From contig DYCT01000022.1 in the NCBI GenBank assembly GCA_019417975.1, positions 1 to 6,268 on the forward strand: DNA of 6,268 nt, given 5' to 3'. The DNA comes from Bacteroides sp. Lineage in GTDB: Bacteria; Bacteroidota; Bacteroidia; Bacteroidales; Bacteroidaceae. Shown piece after piece: positions 1-5,596 of the stretch. The notes under the pieces were generated by a model. That model made no database searches and had not been told where the DNA came from. It worked only from the letters and a program-made list of their open reading frames with translations. A program made the translations under genes and the position numbers. How positions within the stretch are numbered: the stretch's first letter is position 1; each line of letters opens with the position of its first letter.

Positions 1-12
1 GATATATAAAAA

Positions 13-267
13 ATGAAAAAGGGTATTCATCCAGAATCATACCGTCCGGTGGTATTCAAAGACATGTCAAACGGTGATATGTTCTTGTCTCGCTCAACTT
101 GTGCAACTAAAGAGACAATCGAATTTGAAGGCGAAACTTATCCATTGATCAAGCTTGAAATTTCAAGCTCTTCTCACCCGTTCTATACTGGTAAGTCTAA
201 ATTGGTCGACACTGCTGGTCGCGTAGATAAGTTCATGAGCCGCTACGGTAACCGCAAAAAGAAATAA
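13..267 (+). CDS. rpmE2: 50S ribosomal protein L31, type B (zinc-independent)
   Basis: Structural protein of the large ribosomal subunit, sited near the central protuberance and the bridge to the 30S subunit. The 84-residue product is full length for the type B form. It opens with MKKGIHPESYRPVVFKDMS and has the hallmark C-terminal block SSSSHPFYTGKSKLVDTAGR (residues 51-70), followed by VDKFMSRYGN and a basic RKKK tail suited to rRNA contact. The only cysteine is C30, so the CxxC zinc ligands of type A L31 are missing; in other bacteria such C-minus paralogues replace the zinc form under zinc limitation. The ATG at 13 matches the family N-terminus. Only 12 bases lie upstream, so promoter and leader are outside the window. 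The gene is followed by a strong terminator and looks like the last gene of its transcript. Whether a zinc-binding L31 exists elsewhere in this genome cannot be seen. Confidence 0.97.
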   Translation: MKKGIHPESYRPVVFKDMSNGDMFLSRSTCATKETIEFEGETYPLIKLEISSSSHPFYTGKSKLVDTAGRVDKFMSRYGNRKKK

Positions 268-285
268 TCACTTTTCTTTAAATAT

Positions 286-318
286 AAAAAAAGGCTGTCT
301 TGCGGACAGCCTTTTTTT
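286..318. terminator. Bidirectional Rho-independent terminator
   Basis: A perfect hairpin: seven A (286-292), GGCTGTC (293-299), loop TTGCG (300-304), GACAGCC (305-311), seven T (312-318). The A and T tracts make the element symmetric, so each strand reads as a GC-rich stem followed by a U-run. It lies 18 bases after the rpmE2 stop (plus strand) and 88 bases after the stop of the convergent minus-strand gene at 407, so it can end both transcripts. Confidence 0.93.
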
Positions 319-406
319 ATATCCTTTTCAGTGAAAAATCTGCTTTACTCAAAAAAAACATCTCCATTATTTCCAGCACTCTCCTTCAGGTATTGTTTAG
401 CAAACC

Positions 407-1048
407 TTAAAACTGCCGGACAAAACGTCCGGATTGCCATACATACTTCAACGGTTCCGCTACAAGATAAGGTCGCAATTCATTGGCAGATTCCTTATCC
501 ATATAATCAGGAGTTGTATAGGTAAATTTCAACTCGGCCGTACCTGCATCTAAGTTTGCTTCCATCAAAAACAAATCAGCATACCGCAAAGCCGCATCGC
601 GCTTTTCTACATCTATTGTATCCGATGTCAGTAGAAAGTCTGTCTGCACTGGCAACGCTTCCATATAATCAGCCACAGCCAAAGGTTTCCAATTTGAGTT
701 GTATACAGAAAGATGTGAATCGGATGCCGGACCTCTAAATGTTTCAACTGCAAATATCACCTGCGTAGAATCGTTTACCGAAAGAAGTTTCAGTTGTAAT
801 GTACTCACAGATGTGACTTGAAGCTGCAAATAATCCGACGTCAGCACTTTCAGTTCAGATACACCTTCAAACTTATTCTTTACTCGCGCTTTCATTTGAC
901 TATCCAAGAAATCAACAAAATCAGCCTTGTCGTTTTTGGTAAGCAACAGGCTGAGCGAATCGGGCATATTCACAAACAGTGAACGAAGCGTCTGCGCTTG
1001 AAGTGCAAACGTTCCGACCCAAAACAAGCTTAAGAAAAATATTCTCAT
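407..1048 (-). CDS. DUF3256-like secreted protein of unknown function
   Basis: Function unknown; 213 residues. The sequence resembles the Bacteroidales DUF3256 family, recognised from memory by the early block LFVNMPDSLSLLLTKNDKAD (residues 24-43), then FLDSQMKA and KLLSVNDSTQVIFAVET. The N-terminus is a typical signal peptide: MRIFFLSLFWVGTFALQA is hydrophobic with likely signal peptidase I cleavage after A18, and there is no lipobox cysteine. The mature part has no transmembrane segment and looks beta-rich with alternating polar and hydrophobic residues, so a periplasmic or outer-membrane-associated location is likely. Start choice: the ATG at 1048 gives a clean signal peptide. An in-frame GTG at 1054 would add only two residues (V/M-I) and is the alternative. 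It is the last gene of the minus-strand cluster, starting 12 bases after the transporter stop (six if GTG is used), and transcription probably ends at 286-318. Confidence 0.8.
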   Translation of the reverse strand: MRIFFLSLFWVGTFALQAQTLRSLFVNMPDSLSLLLTKNDKADFVDFLDSQMKARVKNKFEGVSELKVLTSDYLQLQVTSVSTLQLKLLSVNDSTQVIFAVETFRGPASDSHLSVYNSNWKPLAVADYMEALPVQTDFLLTSDTIDVEKRDAALRYADLFLMEANLDAGTAELKFTYTTPDYMDKESANELRPYLVAEPLKYVWQSGRFVRQF

Positions 1049-1060
1049 AATCACATTATT

Positions 1061-1960
1061 CTATTTTGAACCCAAATATAAGAAGAACATTCCGATTAAC
1101 ACCAAGGCCAAATCGACAACCTTGCTTTTTAAATTCTTTTCACGGAAAAGCATAGCTCCAAACAAGAAGCTGACCACTACACTACCACGCCGCACCATCG
1201 AAACGATAGAAATCATCGCATCGTCTAATGACAACGCATAAAAATATACAAAATCGGCAGCACTTAAGAAAAGAGAGATAAGTAAAATACACCAATCCCA
1301 ATGAAAAGGCGTAGTACGTTTACGGATGGGATACCACAACAGAAGCAAAACTCCACCCATCATAAACAACTGGTAAATGTTATACCAAGACTGCACAGCC
1401 ATACGATCAAAGCGCTGCATCAAGAACTTATCATAAAGTCCGCTCACAGCCCCCAACACAGAAGCCAAAACAATAAAAAGAATCCATTTGTTGTGTTTGA
1501 AATCAATTCCTTCCTTTTTACCGGAACGACTCAACATAAAGAAAGAGACAACCGCAAGCAACACTCCTACCCACTGATAAAGATTCAGACGCTCTCCAAA
1601 AACAAACATTGCTCCAACCAATACCATCACAGGACGGGTGGCATTAATAGGCCCTACAATGGTAAGCGGAAGATGTTTCATTCCGAAATAACCAAGCATC
1701 CACGATGACAACACAATAAGCGACTTAAGCAAGATAAACCGATGTACACTCCAATCGACAACCGGCACATGAAACAATCCCTGCTGTATCACCCCGACTT
1801 CGGGTACAGAAAGTAGGATAAAAGGCAGGAATATCAGACTGGAGAACAAAGTATTCAAAAACAGTACCGGAATCACCGCATTGTTCTTCAACGATTTTTT
1901 CTTAAACACATCATAAAATCCCAGCAACGCTGCTGAGAGAAAAGCCAATGCTAACCACAT
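1061..1960 (-). CDS. EamA/DMT-superfamily membrane transporter
   Basis: Inner-membrane protein of the drug/metabolite transporter superfamily; substrate unknown. Its 299 residues and about ten hydrophobic helices (roughly 2-17, 29-51, 74-92, 98-121, 126-144, 158-177, 190-210, 221-242, 247-271, 280-297) are standard for a two-EamA-repeat protein. The repeat is visible: LGFYDVFKKKSLKNNAVIP (13-31) matches SGLYDKFLMQRFDRMAVQ (173-190). Each half ends in the family pattern: VGPINATRPVMVLVGAMFVF-GE-RLNLYQWVGVLL in the first, and SIVSMVRRGSVVVSFLFGAMLF-RE-K in the second. Charged linkers SGKKEGIDFKHNK (146-158) and PIRKRTTPFHWD (211-222) are probably cytoplasmic. The ATG at 1960 follows an A/G-rich stretch and lies 18 bases after the truA stop, so it is probably co-transcribed. 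Members export amino acids, nucleotides or other metabolites; nothing here identifies the cargo. Confidence 0.9.
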   Translation of the reverse strand: MWLALAFLSAALLGFYDVFKKKSLKNNAVIPVLFLNTLFSSLIFLPFILLSVPEVGVIQQGLFHVPVVDWSVHRFILLKSLIVLSSWMLGYFGMKHLPLTIVGPINATRPVMVLVGAMFVFGERLNLYQWVGVLLAVVSFFMLSRSGKKEGIDFKHNKWILFIVLASVLGAVSGLYDKFLMQRFDRMAVQSWYNIYQLFMMGGVLLLLWYPIRKRTTPFHWDWCILLISLFLSAADFVYFYALSLDDAMISIVSMVRRGSVVVSFLFGAMLFREKNLKSKVVDLALVLIGMFFLYLGSK

Positions 1961-1978
1961 ACTCTTATTTCTTTTCGA

Positions 1979-2731
1979 TTAAACAAACAGCGACTCGGGA
2001 TAAGCTACATCCATTAGGAACAAAGCCTGACCAGGCACAGAACTACCGGCCCGACAACGGTCTTTCTGTTCTATCACTTTCCGAAAACCATCTACCGTCA
2101 GTTTCCCACGTCCCACTTCGAGCAATGTACCGACAATGGCACGTACCATGTTACGCAAGAAACGATCGGCCTGAATCATAAATTCCCAATCGGTATCGCT
2201 CACCTGTATCCATTCGGCTTGCATAATCCGACAATTGTTTGTCTTGACATCGGTATGCAACTTACTAAAGCTGGTAAAATCGGTATATTCAAACAACGTC
2301 CGAGCGGCTTCATTCATCGCATCAAAATCCAACCTCCCAAACACCCGACATTTCAAATGTCGGTCGAATGGATATTTGGCTGTTGTTATGCAATATTTAT
2401 ATGTACGCGAAACAGCATCAAAACGAGCATGAGCATCCGGATGCACTTGTCTGATACCATAAACAGAAATATCGGGAGGCAACAAACGGTTTAGCTTGTC
2501 GGTCAGCTTATCGGCATCAATCGGAGTCTCCGAATCGAAATGAGCAATCATGTGCACAGCATGCACTCCGGCATCTGTACGTCCGGCCCCCGTCACCTCC
2601 ACTTCTCTCCGCAGAAAAGTAGAAAGAGCTTTCATCAAACATTCTTGCACACTGATACCGTTGGGCTGGATCTGCCAACCATGATAGCGAGTTCCTTCGT
2701 AGGCCAAATCAATAAAATAACGCTGCATCAT
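1979..2731 (-). CDS. truA: tRNA pseudouridine(38-40) synthase TruA
   Basis: Cytoplasmic enzyme that isomerises uridines 38, 39 and 40 in the tRNA anticodon stem-loop to pseudouridine. The 250-residue length is normal. The N-terminal strand YFIDLAYEGTRYHGWQIQPN (5-24) is typical, and the catalytic block TGAGRTDAGVHA (47-58) carries the essential aspartate D53 with the neighbouring conserved R51. The second half holds DFTSFSK and the conserved FLRNMVRAIVGTLLEVGRGK stretch, which resembles the family's dimer/tRNA-contact region. The C-terminus SVPGQALFLMDVAYP is also typical. Two adjacent ATGs (2731 and 2728) are possible starts and differ by one residue; an AGG lies about 8 bases before the first. 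It follows the DUF5715-like gene by 10 bases and precedes the transporter by 18 bases. Confidence 0.97.
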   Translation of the reverse strand: MMQRYFIDLAYEGTRYHGWQIQPNGISVQECLMKALSTFLRREVEVTGAGRTDAGVHAVHMIAHFDSETPIDADKLTDKLNRLLPPDISVYGIRQVHPDAHARFDAVSRTYKYCITTAKYPFDRHLKCRVFGRLDFDAMNEAARTLFEYTDFTSFSKLHTDVKTNNCRIMQAEWIQVSDTDWEFMIQADRFLRNMVRAIVGTLLEVGRGKLTVDGFRKVIEQKDRCRAGSSVPGQALFLMDVAYPESLFV

Positions 2732-2741
2732 ATATACCTAT

Positions 2742-3410
2742 TTATAGACAGGAAGTGATGTGGAAACATCCTTGCTTAACTTCATACTTTATGTAGCACC
2801 ATTCTTTCTTCCGCAAATCGCGCAACACCTCGGCCAACACCATTTTCAGCTTTCCGGAATCTTCTTCTCCCAACATTGCATCCACCGGTTCAAAGCGTCG
2901 ATAACTGATATCAAATGTAGTACCATAAAAATGAGCCGAATTAAGCGAAGCATTTACATTACGACGACGCAATCTTTTAACATCGTGTTTTGTTCGCAAC
3001 ACACTTGTCACAATAATACGATTGGGAGCCAAACCTTTCCGGACCAAAGAATCCTGAAAATTCTTTCCTATTTTAGTAAGCAAGACACTGGCCGAAGGCA
3101 CCAGGTAAGGAATGGAATGAGTCAGAGAATCCATCGCAAAATATCCATTAGGAACTACTTTTAGTAAATTCAGTCGCATAGAATCAGCCTCATCACGCCC
3201 TGATAAAGGTTTAATTCCTTTGTGAACAGCCATCTTCAAATGTGCATCATTCAAATCGCCAAACGTACGACGATAACTCTGCACTCCTTTTATCTTCGTA
3301 TAAGTACGTTTTATATCAACTGTCGAAGCTACTTCCGCCTTCCCCTTGTCGCCACACGACCACAATGCAAAAGAACTCACTACCAACAACAGAGAGATTA
3401 ATAACTTCAT
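2742..3410 (-). CDS. DUF5715-like lipoprotein, possible M15-peptidase-like fold
   Basis: Function unproven; 222 residues. MKLLISLLLVVSSFALWSCG is a lipoprotein signal with lipobox L16-W17-S18-C19, so the mature protein should be membrane-anchored. It has only one acidic residue just after C19, not the acidic cluster of Bacteroidetes surface-export signals, which favours a periplasmic location. IPYLVPSASVLL (100-111) and the region after it resemble the Bacteroidales DUF5715 family, named from memory. Residues 132-170 read IIVTSVLRT...NSAHFYGTTFDISY, resembling the M15 carboxypeptidase pattern in which an Arg follows TS and His and Asp bind metal (R139, H160, D167). A third candidate ligand is H217 in CFHIT, with E210 before it. 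Start: the ATG at 3410 begins the signal peptide; an in-frame upstream ATG at 3470 would bury it and cross the promoter. It is the first gene of the minus-strand cluster. Confidence 0.82.
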   Translation of the reverse strand: MKLLISLLLVVSSFALWSCGDKGKAEVASTVDIKRTYTKIKGVQSYRRTFGDLNDAHLKMAVHKGIKPLSGRDEADSMRLNLLKVVPNGYFAMDSLTHSIPYLVPSASVLLTKIGKNFQDSLVRKGLAPNRIIVTSVLRTKHDVKRLRRRNVNASLNSAHFYGTTFDISYRRFEPVDAMLGEEDSGKLKMVLAEVLRDLRKKEWCYIKYEVKQGCFHITSCL

Positions 3411-3430
3411 AACACTTCTCGTTTTTGATG

Positions 3431-3438
3431 CAAAAATA
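3431..3438 (-). promoter_or_regulatory. Candidate Bacteroides -7 promoter element for the minus-strand cluster
   Basis: Read on the minus strand this is TATTTTTG, a full match to the Bacteroides -7 consensus TAnnTTTG. It lies 20 bases before the ATG at 3410, which would give a leader of about 15 bases. No TTTG sits at the usual -33 distance; the nearest partial match is CTTG at about 3454-3457, slightly too close. The region is AT-rich, so a chance match is possible. Confidence 0.45.
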
Positions 3439-3480
3439 CAAAAAATGACAGAACAAGCGAAGTAATCCAAAACGTTTGTT

Positions 3481-3488
3481 TAAATTTG
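3481..3488 (+). promoter_or_regulatory. Candidate Bacteroides -7 promoter element for phoH
   Basis: TAAATTTG fits TAnnTTTG exactly and lies 46 bases before the phoH ATG, predicting a start near 3495 and a leader of about 40 bases. The expected -33 TTTG is not present at the right distance; the only nearby TTTG (3475-3478) is too close. It is back-to-back with the minus-strand candidate, as expected for a divergent promoter region. Confidence 0.45.
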
Positions 3489-3507
3489 CAGAGAAATTAT
3501 AAGAACC

Positions 3508-3523
3508 AGATACGAGAGTATCT
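3508..3523 (+). promoter_or_regulatory. Small hairpin with GAGA loop in the phoH leader
   Basis: AGATAC (3508-3513), GAGA (3514-3517) and GTATCT (3518-3523) form a perfect 6-bp stem closed by a GNRA-type tetraloop, ending 11 bases before the phoH ATG. A competing pairing exists between ATAAGA (3499-3504) and TCTTAT (3521-3526), which shares the right arm. It could affect translation initiation; a regulatory role is inference only. Confidence 0.4.
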
Positions 3524-3534
3524 TATTTGATTCA

Positions 3535-4521
3535 ATGATAGAAAAACATATTGTTTTGGAGGATGTGGCTCCTGTCATCTTCTACGGTGTAAACAATGCC
3601 AACATCCAATTGATAAAAACCCTATATCCAAAATTAAGAATCGTTGCTCGCGACAATGTCATCAAGGTCATGGGCGATGAAGAGGAAATGTGTGCCTTTG
3701 AAGAGCACATCATTGCATTAGAAAAACATTGTACCCAATACAACTCGCTAAACGAAGAGGCTATCATCAGCATCATCAAAGGTCAATCACCGCAAGTGGC
3801 TAAAAGCGACCATGTCATCGTATACAGCGTAACTGGGAAACCAATTACTCCACGCAGCGAAAATCAGATGAAACTGGTAAAATCCTTTACTGAGAACGAT
3901 ATGATTTTTGCCATCGGTCCGGCCGGTTCAGGAAAGACCTATACAGCTATCGCCCTGGCAGTAAAAGCACTCAAGAATAAAGAAATCAAGAAAATCATCT
4001 TAAGTCGCCCTGCTGTAGAAGCCGGAGAAAAATTAGGTTTCCTGCCCGGTGATATGAAAGACAAGATAGACCCATACTTGCAACCTCTCTACGATGCATT
4101 GCAAGACATGATTCCGGCCGCTAAGCTAAAAGAATACATGGAGCTCAACATCATCCAGATTGCTCCATTAGCATTCATGCGCGGACGAACACTCAACGAC
4201 GCAGTTGTTATCTTGGATGAAGCGCAAAACACTACAACCCAACAAATCAAAATGTTTCTCACTCGTATGGGTATGAATACAAAAATGATTGTTACCGGCG
4301 ATATGACACAAATCGACCTGCCCAGTTCGCAGACTTCCGGTTTGGTACAGGCCATGCGCATCCTAAAAGGAGTAAAGGGAATCAGCTTCATCGAACTGAA
4401 CAAGAAAGATATTGTGCGCCACAAACTCGTTACACGGATTGTGGAAGCTTACGAAAAGTTCGACAAAGAACAAAAAGTAGAGCACGAGAAAAAGAAAGAA
4501 GAAAAGAAGCAAAACAACTAA
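3535..4521 (+). CDS. phoH: PhoH family ATPase (PhoH/YbeZ type)
   Basis: Cytoplasmic P-loop ATPase of the PhoH family, linked to RNA metabolism and ribosome maturation in other bacteria; its exact role here is unknown. The 328-residue length is typical of YbeZ-like members. Residues about 10-75 form the N-terminal KH-like region (YGVNNANIQLIKTLYPKLRI). The ATPase domain has Walker A GPAGSGKT at 128-135, the family block SRPAVEAGEKLGFLPGDM at 157-174, Walker B VVILDEAQN at 224-232, and TGDMTQIDLP at 254-263. Residues 306-328 are a Lys/Glu-rich tail, probably disordered or helical. The ATG at 3535 gives the normal N-terminus; there is no clear Shine-Dalgarno, as is usual in Bacteroides. Unlike many bacteria, the next gene is not ybeY but purC, 40 bases downstream on the same strand. 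Confidence 0.95.
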   Translation: MIEKHIVLEDVAPVIFYGVNNANIQLIKTLYPKLRIVARDNVIKVMGDEEEMCAFEEHIIALEKHCTQYNSLNEEAIISIIKGQSPQVAKSDHVIVYSVTGKPITPRSENQMKLVKSFTENDMIFAIGPAGSGKTYTAIALAVKALKNKEIKKIILSRPAVEAGEKLGFLPGDMKDKIDPYLQPLYDALQDMIPAAKLKEYMELNIIQIAPLAFMRGRTLNDAVVILDEAQNTTTQQIKMFLTRMGMNTKMIVTGDMTQIDLPSSQTSGLVQAMRILKGVKGISFIELNKKDIVRHKLVTRIVEAYEKFDKEQKVEHEKKKEEKKQNN

Positions 4522-4561
4522 CATCAAGAATATAAATTATAGTTTTTAGATATATACTTAT

Positions 4562-5506
4562 ATGAAAGCATTAACAGCAACTGAATTCAACTTCCCCGGA
4601 CAAAAAAGTGTCTATCATGGGAAAGTACGCGATGTGTACAACATCAAAGGTGAACAACTGGTCATGGTAGCTACCGACCGCATCTCGGCTTTCGATGTGG
4701 TACTTCCCAAAGGTATTCCTTTTAAAGGACAAATGCTGAACCAAATCGCAGCCAAATTTTTGGATGCTACTACTGACATCTGTCCAAACTGGAAGCTTGC
4801 AACTCCCGACCCTATGGTCACTGTAGGTGTGATGTGTGAAGGTTTCCCAGTAGAAATGATTGTACGCGGTTACCTTTGCGGTAGCGCGTGGCGTGCTTAC
4901 AAAAGCGGTGTACGCGAAATCTGCGGTGTACGCTTACCGGAAGGCATGAAAGAAAACCAGAAATTTCCAGAACCGATTATCACTCCAACTACCAAAGCTG
5001 AAATCGGTGAGCACGATGCCGACATCTCTAAAGAAGAAATTTTGGCTAAAGGATTAGCTACTCCTGAAGAATATGCGACATTAGAGAAATATACTTTGGC
5101 TCTTTTCAAACGCGGTACAGAGATTGCAGCTGAACGCGGATTGATTTTGGTTGATACAAAATATGAATTCGGTAAACACAACGGTACAATCTACCTGATG
5201 GACGAAATCCATACCCCCGACTCCAGCCGCTACTTCTACAGCGAAGGCTATCAGGAACGATTTGAAAAAGGTGAACCTCAAAAACAGCTTTCTAAAGAGT
5301 TTGTTCGCGAATGGCTGATGGATAACGGATTCCAAGGAAAAGAAGGACAACAAGTTCCGGAAATGACCGATGCCATCGTAGAAAGCATCAGCGAACGTTA
5401 TATCGAGCTGTACGAACATATCACAGGTGAGAAATTTGTGAAAGAAAATACAAGCGACATAGCAGCGCGTATCGAAAAGAACGTAACTGAATACTTAAAT
5501 AAATAA
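4562..5506 (+). CDS. purC: Phosphoribosylaminoimidazole-succinocarboxamide synthase (SAICAR synthetase)
   Basis: Catalyses the ATP-dependent joining of aspartate to CAIR to give SAICAR in de novo purine synthesis, in the cytoplasm. The 314-residue product is of the longer form (about 300 residues, as in fungi) rather than the roughly 240-residue enterobacterial type. Conserved elements in order: GKVRDVYNI (20-28, nucleotide-binding strand region), VATDRISAFDVVLPKGIPFKG (36-56), PVEMIVRGYLCGSAWRAYKSG (96-116), TPTTKAEIGEHDADIS (141-156), LILVDTKYEFG (194-204) and LMDEIHTPDSSRYF (212-225, containing the family signature). No key block is missing. The ATG at 4562 gives the expected N-terminus. 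The 40-base AT-rich gap after phoH has no terminator and no good -7 match, so read-through from the phoH promoter is likely. No riboswitch-like structure was seen before it. Confidence 0.97.
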   Translation: MKALTATEFNFPGQKSVYHGKVRDVYNIKGEQLVMVATDRISAFDVVLPKGIPFKGQMLNQIAAKFLDATTDICPNWKLATPDPMVTVGVMCEGFPVEMIVRGYLCGSAWRAYKSGVREICGVRLPEGMKENQKFPEPIITPTTKAEIGEHDADISKEEILAKGLATPEEYATLEKYTLALFKRGTEIAAERGLILVDTKYEFGKHNGTIYLMDEIHTPDSSRYFYSEGYQERFEKGEPQKQLSKEFVREWLMDNGFQGKEGQQVPEMTDAIVESISERYIELYEHITGEKFVKENTSDIAARIEKNVTEYLNK

Positions 5507-5511
5507 ATCCA

Positions 5512-5576
5512 ATAAGCCTTGAAGCGTAAGCTGAATGATTCCTTAAAATCATTTTCAAACTCGCATCAAGGCTTAT
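5512..5576 (+). repeat. Nested inverted repeat between purC and ubiE (structured RNA or weak terminator)
   Basis: The outer arms ATAAGCCTTGA (5512-5522) and TCAAGGCTTAT (5566-5576) are perfect 11-base complements. After one A/A mismatch the stem continues with GCG (5524-5526) against CGC (5562-5564). Inside is a second hairpin: AATGATT (5534-5540), loop CCTTAA, AATCATT (5547-5553). The outer stem is followed only by ACCTTTTATAG, a poor U-run, so it is not a canonical terminator on either strand. It starts 6 bases after the purC stop and ends 20 bases before the ubiE start. It may act as an attenuator, a transcript-end stabiliser or a dispersed palindromic repeat. Confidence 0.6.
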
Positions 5577-5596
5577 ACCTTTTATAGATAGAGACA

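Noticed and set aside
331..738. Two short plus-strand frames (331-525 and 556-738)
   Set aside because: Mostly antisense to the DUF3256-like gene; low-complexity translations with no start context.
1301..1708. Plus-strand open frame of 135 codons
   Set aside because: Lies wholly antisense to the EamA transporter, whose product has clear family features. The translation is rich in His, Lys, Asn and Gln with no domain, typical of a shadow frame.
1948..2758. Several plus-strand frames (1948-2181, 2219-2494, 2235-2432, 2540-2758)
   Set aside because: All antisense to truA, which has its full conserved sequence on the other strand.
2760..3164. Plus-strand open frame of 134 codons
   Set aside because: Antisense to the DUF5715-like lipoprotein gene; no recognisable motif and no independent promoter.
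3411..3470. Upstream extension of the DUF5715-like gene to the ATG at 3470
   Set aside because: Would add 20 residues ahead of a complete lipoprotein signal peptide and run through the candidate promoter element; the ATG at 3410 is better.
4531..4541. Short palindrome TATAAATTATA between phoH and purC
   Set aside because: Five A/T pairs with a one-base centre in an AT-rich spacer; expected by chance and too weak to form a hairpin.
4089..5419. Minus-strand frames within phoH and purC (4089-4424, 4615-4821, 4897-5181, 5081-5419)
   Set aside because: Shadows of well-conserved plus-strand genes; no domain features.
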